Below, one piece after another: positions 60,835 through 64,000 of a DNA stretch of 64,000 nt. Positions within the stretch are counted from its first letter, which is position 1, and the number at the start of each line of letters is the position of its first letter. The DNA is taken from the NCBI RefSeq assembly GCF_008831285.2, contig NC_045143.1, forward strand, positions 5,279,503-5,343,502, written 5' to 3'. Position numbers and translations under genes: made by a program. The notes under the pieces were generated by a model, which did not search any database, was not told the origin of the DNA, and was given only the letters and a program-made list of their open reading frames with translations. This DNA comes from Nymphaea colorata. Taxonomy: Eukaryota > Streptophyta > Magnoliopsida > Nymphaeales > Nymphaeaceae.

Positions 60835-63689
60835 TAAAAGTATATTTTTAAATTTAATCGGGCCTGGCTTAGGCTTGGGTTTTCAGAGCCAGCCTGATGC
60901 CCAGGCTCAGTCCCCATTGACGTTTCCAGATCAGCTGTCGGCAAATTCAACATTTACAGCACTTCTCTAAACGTCAGTGAAAGTTTTCTTTACTCACTCA
61001 TTGTAGTTCATGCGTCAATAAAGTTTGAGTGCACATCAACAAATGATTAGCAGTTTAAAAGTCAAGGCATTATATGTGGAGGAAAAAATGACTAAGAACT
61101 TGTATGTTGCTGAATGTAGCAGCAATCAAGAGCAAGATTACCACATCGAGAAACAACAACAACAACAACAGAAATTGAATCTCATGGATCACTAAGTGAC
61201 AACATTAGCGGAATTGGATTAAAAGAAAAGAGTTGCCCACCAGGATCAGTTCCGTTTCTCAAAGCAACAAAGTCAGGGCCCCTCAACTACAGTGCTATTG
61301 ATAATTTTGCAAGGTCACGCGCCAAGTTTTTTCATATGAGATCCAACTCCACAAAGCTGCTAATGGATGGTCATCACGGTGACGAAGACGATGGCGGCTT
61401 CGACGATCCAAATAAGCATGAGGTTTGAGATGAACTTTTAGCGCAATTTCTTCCTGCTGTTCTCTTCTGTTTTTAGTGATTTAGTACGTGTTGTTTGGCT
61501 GCAAAATTTTGCTTGCATGAGTTTGGGCATTTAACACAGTTTACAGCTTGTTCAAGGATGGACAAAGCTATAGTGGCAGTTTTCGAAAGGAGACCACACT
61601 GATAGGGCTTAGGGTTGTTTCGGTACCTCGGTGGTGCATATTATTGTAAACCATTCAACTTGAATATTGTACATGTCACTGACTGAACTCTCACCAGCCC
61701 ATCAACCTGACCAACTACGCTATACCTCTTTAAAACAAAGCTATGAGAAAGTAAGTGTTTTTTTTTTTCACGTGCATATAGCACTCGATAGTTGAACTCT
61801 CAGGAAGATATGGAGGAGCCAAAGGGAGTTTTAATGTTTGGAAGCCACTTGTCGAGAGCACAACAGAGGCGAGCATATCACAACTATGGGTTACACGGAA
61901 GTATGATGATGGCAACGTTGCAACGTTGGAAGCCGGTTGGATGGTCAGTTCCAGTTTTATCCACACTTATCAAGAAAAACATGAATCGCTTTCTTCTACC
62001 ATAGAAGTTGTTTCGTCGTATACTTTGCTTCCATTCCATTGTTTACTTAACCTTCTTGCTTCTTGTTAATGGTGAAGGTGTATGCTGATCTGTTTGGAGA
62101 CAACAGTGTGCGGTTTTTTTGCTTCACTACGGTAATCGTTCGCCCATCGATCTCTATTGTGCCATGAGCGTTAGAAATGTTGTGAATTGAAAGGATGTGT
62201 TGTTGCTACGGTTGATTAGTCAAATAGATTGCATGCTTATGGCGGTATTTGTTCTTAATAGATTGAAAAATAATAGATTGCTAGCAATACGACACAAAGA
62301 AATGTCATAATTCTGGGGAGATGTAAAGTGAATGCTAACAATCACTATACTTGTTTGATGCAACAGCCAGATAATTACGCATCGCGGCTTTATAATGTCC
62401 ATCTAAGAAATCCGGAACAAAATAATATAGTCTTCACTCAAGTGAGCGAGAGATTTGTCCCTGGTGGTGCGATCACGCCTACCTCCGATTATGATGGGCA
62501 GCAAATCGAAATTCAGCTCGAGATAAAGAAGGTAAACAATCTTCTTCTTCCTTCCCCGGCCCGTTTTCTACAGTGAAAATTTGTCTATTGTGTTTAGTGT
62601 ATTTTAAGTGGACTGAGCTACATAACATGGACGATTTTCAATGCATCCCTAACCCTGACAAAGTTCATGAGCTAGTGAATCGAACATTTTTAAATAGACC
62701 AAGTGGTTTGCCAAAAAAATAAAATAATAATAATAAATAAATAAATGAAAGCGTTATGTCTTTTTTTTTTTCTCTTCCTCATTTCTTCTTTTGGAAGCAT
62801 TGGAGAATCTTGAATCTTGGTTTTAAAATTAAAATTTTAGAAACAGAAATCTACCTTAAACGAGAATAAGAATGAAAATTTCAATTCCAGTTTTCTCTTT
62901 GTGTTTGATAGTAGCAAATTTTGATTCTAGAATTGAAAATAATGTGTTTGACAAAAAATGAATTAAAGTTCTAAAATTGATGAATTAAAACCACCATGAC
63001 ATATGCACTAAAAAGAGATGAAAAATATCTTAAAATTTTATAATCATAATTCTACCCCCATGATACAATCACAATTATGGAATTTTGAGTCAAGAATGAA
63101 CTTATAATTCCAGAATCGAAATCCTCCCTTTGACAAAGCACAATTCTTATTTCATCAAAAATGAAAATTTTAATTTTAAAATTTCACAATTCTGACCACA
63201 TCAAAACACCCCCTTGTTGTCCCGAGTCCTCCTTCCTAACAGGAGGCGTTGAGTTCCTTATATGCAATAATAAAGTATAGCTAACATATTTTAATTAGCA
63301 AAAAACAGGATCTTGAGACTGGGAACTGGAAACTTTCACTCAATGGTGAAACGGTGGGATTTTGGCTAAGAACAAATTACCATCCGGATTTCGACTTGGC
63401 GGACGAGATTCAATGGGGAGGAGAGATTTTTAACAAGCGCACCAACGGAAGGCACACCAGCACGCAGATGGGGAACGGCCATTTTGGAAGGGAAGGGTTG
63501 GGAAAGGCTGCTTACATCAGATACATGGAGGTGTATGACCGTGACCTCAACCCCTCCGACGCCGCTTACCCTCTTATTGTTTTCGCCACCGACCCTTTCT
63601 GCTATGATATCAATGACTGGGGGAGAACACCCATGGGACGTATGATCACTTTCGGTGGACCTGGTTATGATGCCTTCCTTTGTCCTTGA
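59188..63689 (+). CDS. Secreted neprosin-domain protein (DUF4409-DUF239), 430 residues
   Basis: Plant neprosin family, whose type member in Nepenthes is a prolyl endopeptidase of the glutamic class. Exons: 59188-59325, 59897-59986, 61120-61422, 61782-61943, 62078-62131, 62367-62531, 63309-63689; all phase 0, sum 1,293 nt. A signal peptide (about 1-28, AFYASLFACAVVVLISLGL) precedes the activation-peptide region (LENGDVVDCVDFCSQPA; CPPGSVPFLKATK). The catalytic region has GRYGGAKGSFNVWKPLV, ISQLWV, EAGW (about 228) and EIQWGGEIFN (about 337-345), then HTSTQMGNGHFGREGLGKA, FCYDI and the terminal FGGPGYDAFLCP. The two glutamate-bearing segments match the places where family catalytic glutamates sit. 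Exon 6 reads SRLYNVHLRNPEQNNIVF where relatives have a Cys-containing GCYNLLCSGF-like string, so a disulfide appears lost. The start at 59188 has a CACC context; an in-frame ATG at 59110 would bury the signal peptide. The first donor (GTG/GTCTGT) is weak. Confidence 0.88.
60644..60910. mobile_element. MITE-like inverted-repeat element, copy C
   Basis: About 267 bp in an intron of the neprosin gene. Left end TAATGGGCATGGGGCCAGGC; right end read in reverse CTGAGCCTGGGCATCAGGC. The AT core has grown into an (AT)n microsatellite at 60790-60829. More diverged at its ends than copy B. Confidence 0.55.
60790..60829. repeat. (AT)n microsatellite, about 40 bp
   Basis: Perfect AT run in the centre of MITE-like copy C. 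Confidence 0.95.
62532..63308 (+). other. Neprosin-gene intron 6
   Basis: A 777 bp intron, rich in AATTTTAAAATTTTAGAA-type palindromic strings from about 62815 to 63190. These look like an AT-rich insertion, but no terminal repeats were defined. Confidence 0.65.
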
Positions 63690-64000
63690 TCTACTTTGCA
63701 ACCCAACCATCCTTCCTTTCCTCAATATATAACCTTCCTTTGTTATTTTCCTCTGTACTGACTTGCGAGATCTATCATTTGAATGAGATTATGTGTTAAG
63801 GGACAATAACTTCTTTGATGCACAACACCGTTTGACATTTACTCTGTTTGATATCAAAGATTCCCGGTTTAATCAAATCCGGAATCTCAAATTGATGCTA
63901 TATACAAAAAACCATAGGTTTAAGGTTGGAAAAAAGAAAGTGGGATGGGGTTCAACCTTAAATCAATGGATTTGAAAGCCTTGGTATCTCATATCATACG
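63690..64000. other. Neprosin-gene 3' UTR and flank
   Basis: Immediately after the stop codon. No canonical AATAAA within 150 bases; AATATATAAC near 63723 and AATGAGATT at 63781 are possible weak signals. No other gene seen. Confidence 0.55.

Larger units (their letters stand above)
59987..61119 (+). other. Neprosin-gene intron 2 with a MITE-like insertion
   Basis: A 1.13 kb intron between GTGAAT donor and GAATGTAG acceptor. It contains MITE-like copy C (60644-60910) and its (AT)n core, so the element has inserted inside a transcribed region. Confidence 0.7.

Overview
This is a plant nuclear window, almost certainly from a flowering plant. The genes are split by AT-rich spliceosomal introns and lie in AT-rich, transposon-littered intergenic DNA. 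The gene set (polyol transporter, NYC1 chlorophyll b reductase, beta-adaptin of AP-4, neprosin-domain protein, ankyrin/CbxX-type ATPase) is land-plant specific or has clear plant forms. The exons lack the strongly GC-rich 5' ends of grass genes, so a non-grass angiosperm is more likely; I cannot name the species.

Seven protein-coding genes can be assembled exon by exon, with reading phase checked across every junction. (1) 1-1203, minus: 5' part of a polyol/monosaccharide transporter, cut by the window edge. (2) 2467-8615, minus: CHL1/DDX11 iron-sulfur DNA helicase, nine exons, with a single-base frameshift in a 7-A run in exon 7. (3) 12273-22204, minus: a 1,153-residue PXA-PX-Nexin_C sorting nexin, 16 exons. 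(4) 26545-34562, plus: beta subunit of the AP-4 adaptor complex, 841 residues, 11 exons. (5) 35600-39394, minus: ankyrin plus CbxX/CfxQ-type AAA ATPase, 502 residues, 7 exons. (6) 50987-55649, plus: NYC1, 564 residues, 10 exons. (7) 59188-63689, plus: secreted neprosin-domain protein, 430 residues, 7 exons.

The gene-poor stretch 39.4-50.9 kb holds the debris: a (TA)n tract, a transposon-like block carrying a broken receptor-kinase fragment and an unrecognised exon-like segment, a decayed LINE 3' end, and a three-copy ~330 bp direct repeat running to within about 400 bp of the NYC1 start codon. A small family of inverted-repeat-ended elements occurs three times (23.9, 45.3 and 60.6 kb), and an AATCTGAATC-rich repeat twice (9.2 and 58.3 kb).

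The genes are not an operon and most are unrelated in role. The sorting nexin and AP-4 beta lie head to head 4.3 kb apart and both concern endomembrane trafficking, but this is probably coincidence. AP-4 beta and the CbxX-type gene converge, with about 1 kb between stop codons. I saw no clearly new biological system. The points most worth checking are the CHL1 frameshift, three GC-AG introns, two NAGNAG acceptors, the gene-fragment-carrying block and the repeat array beside NYC1.
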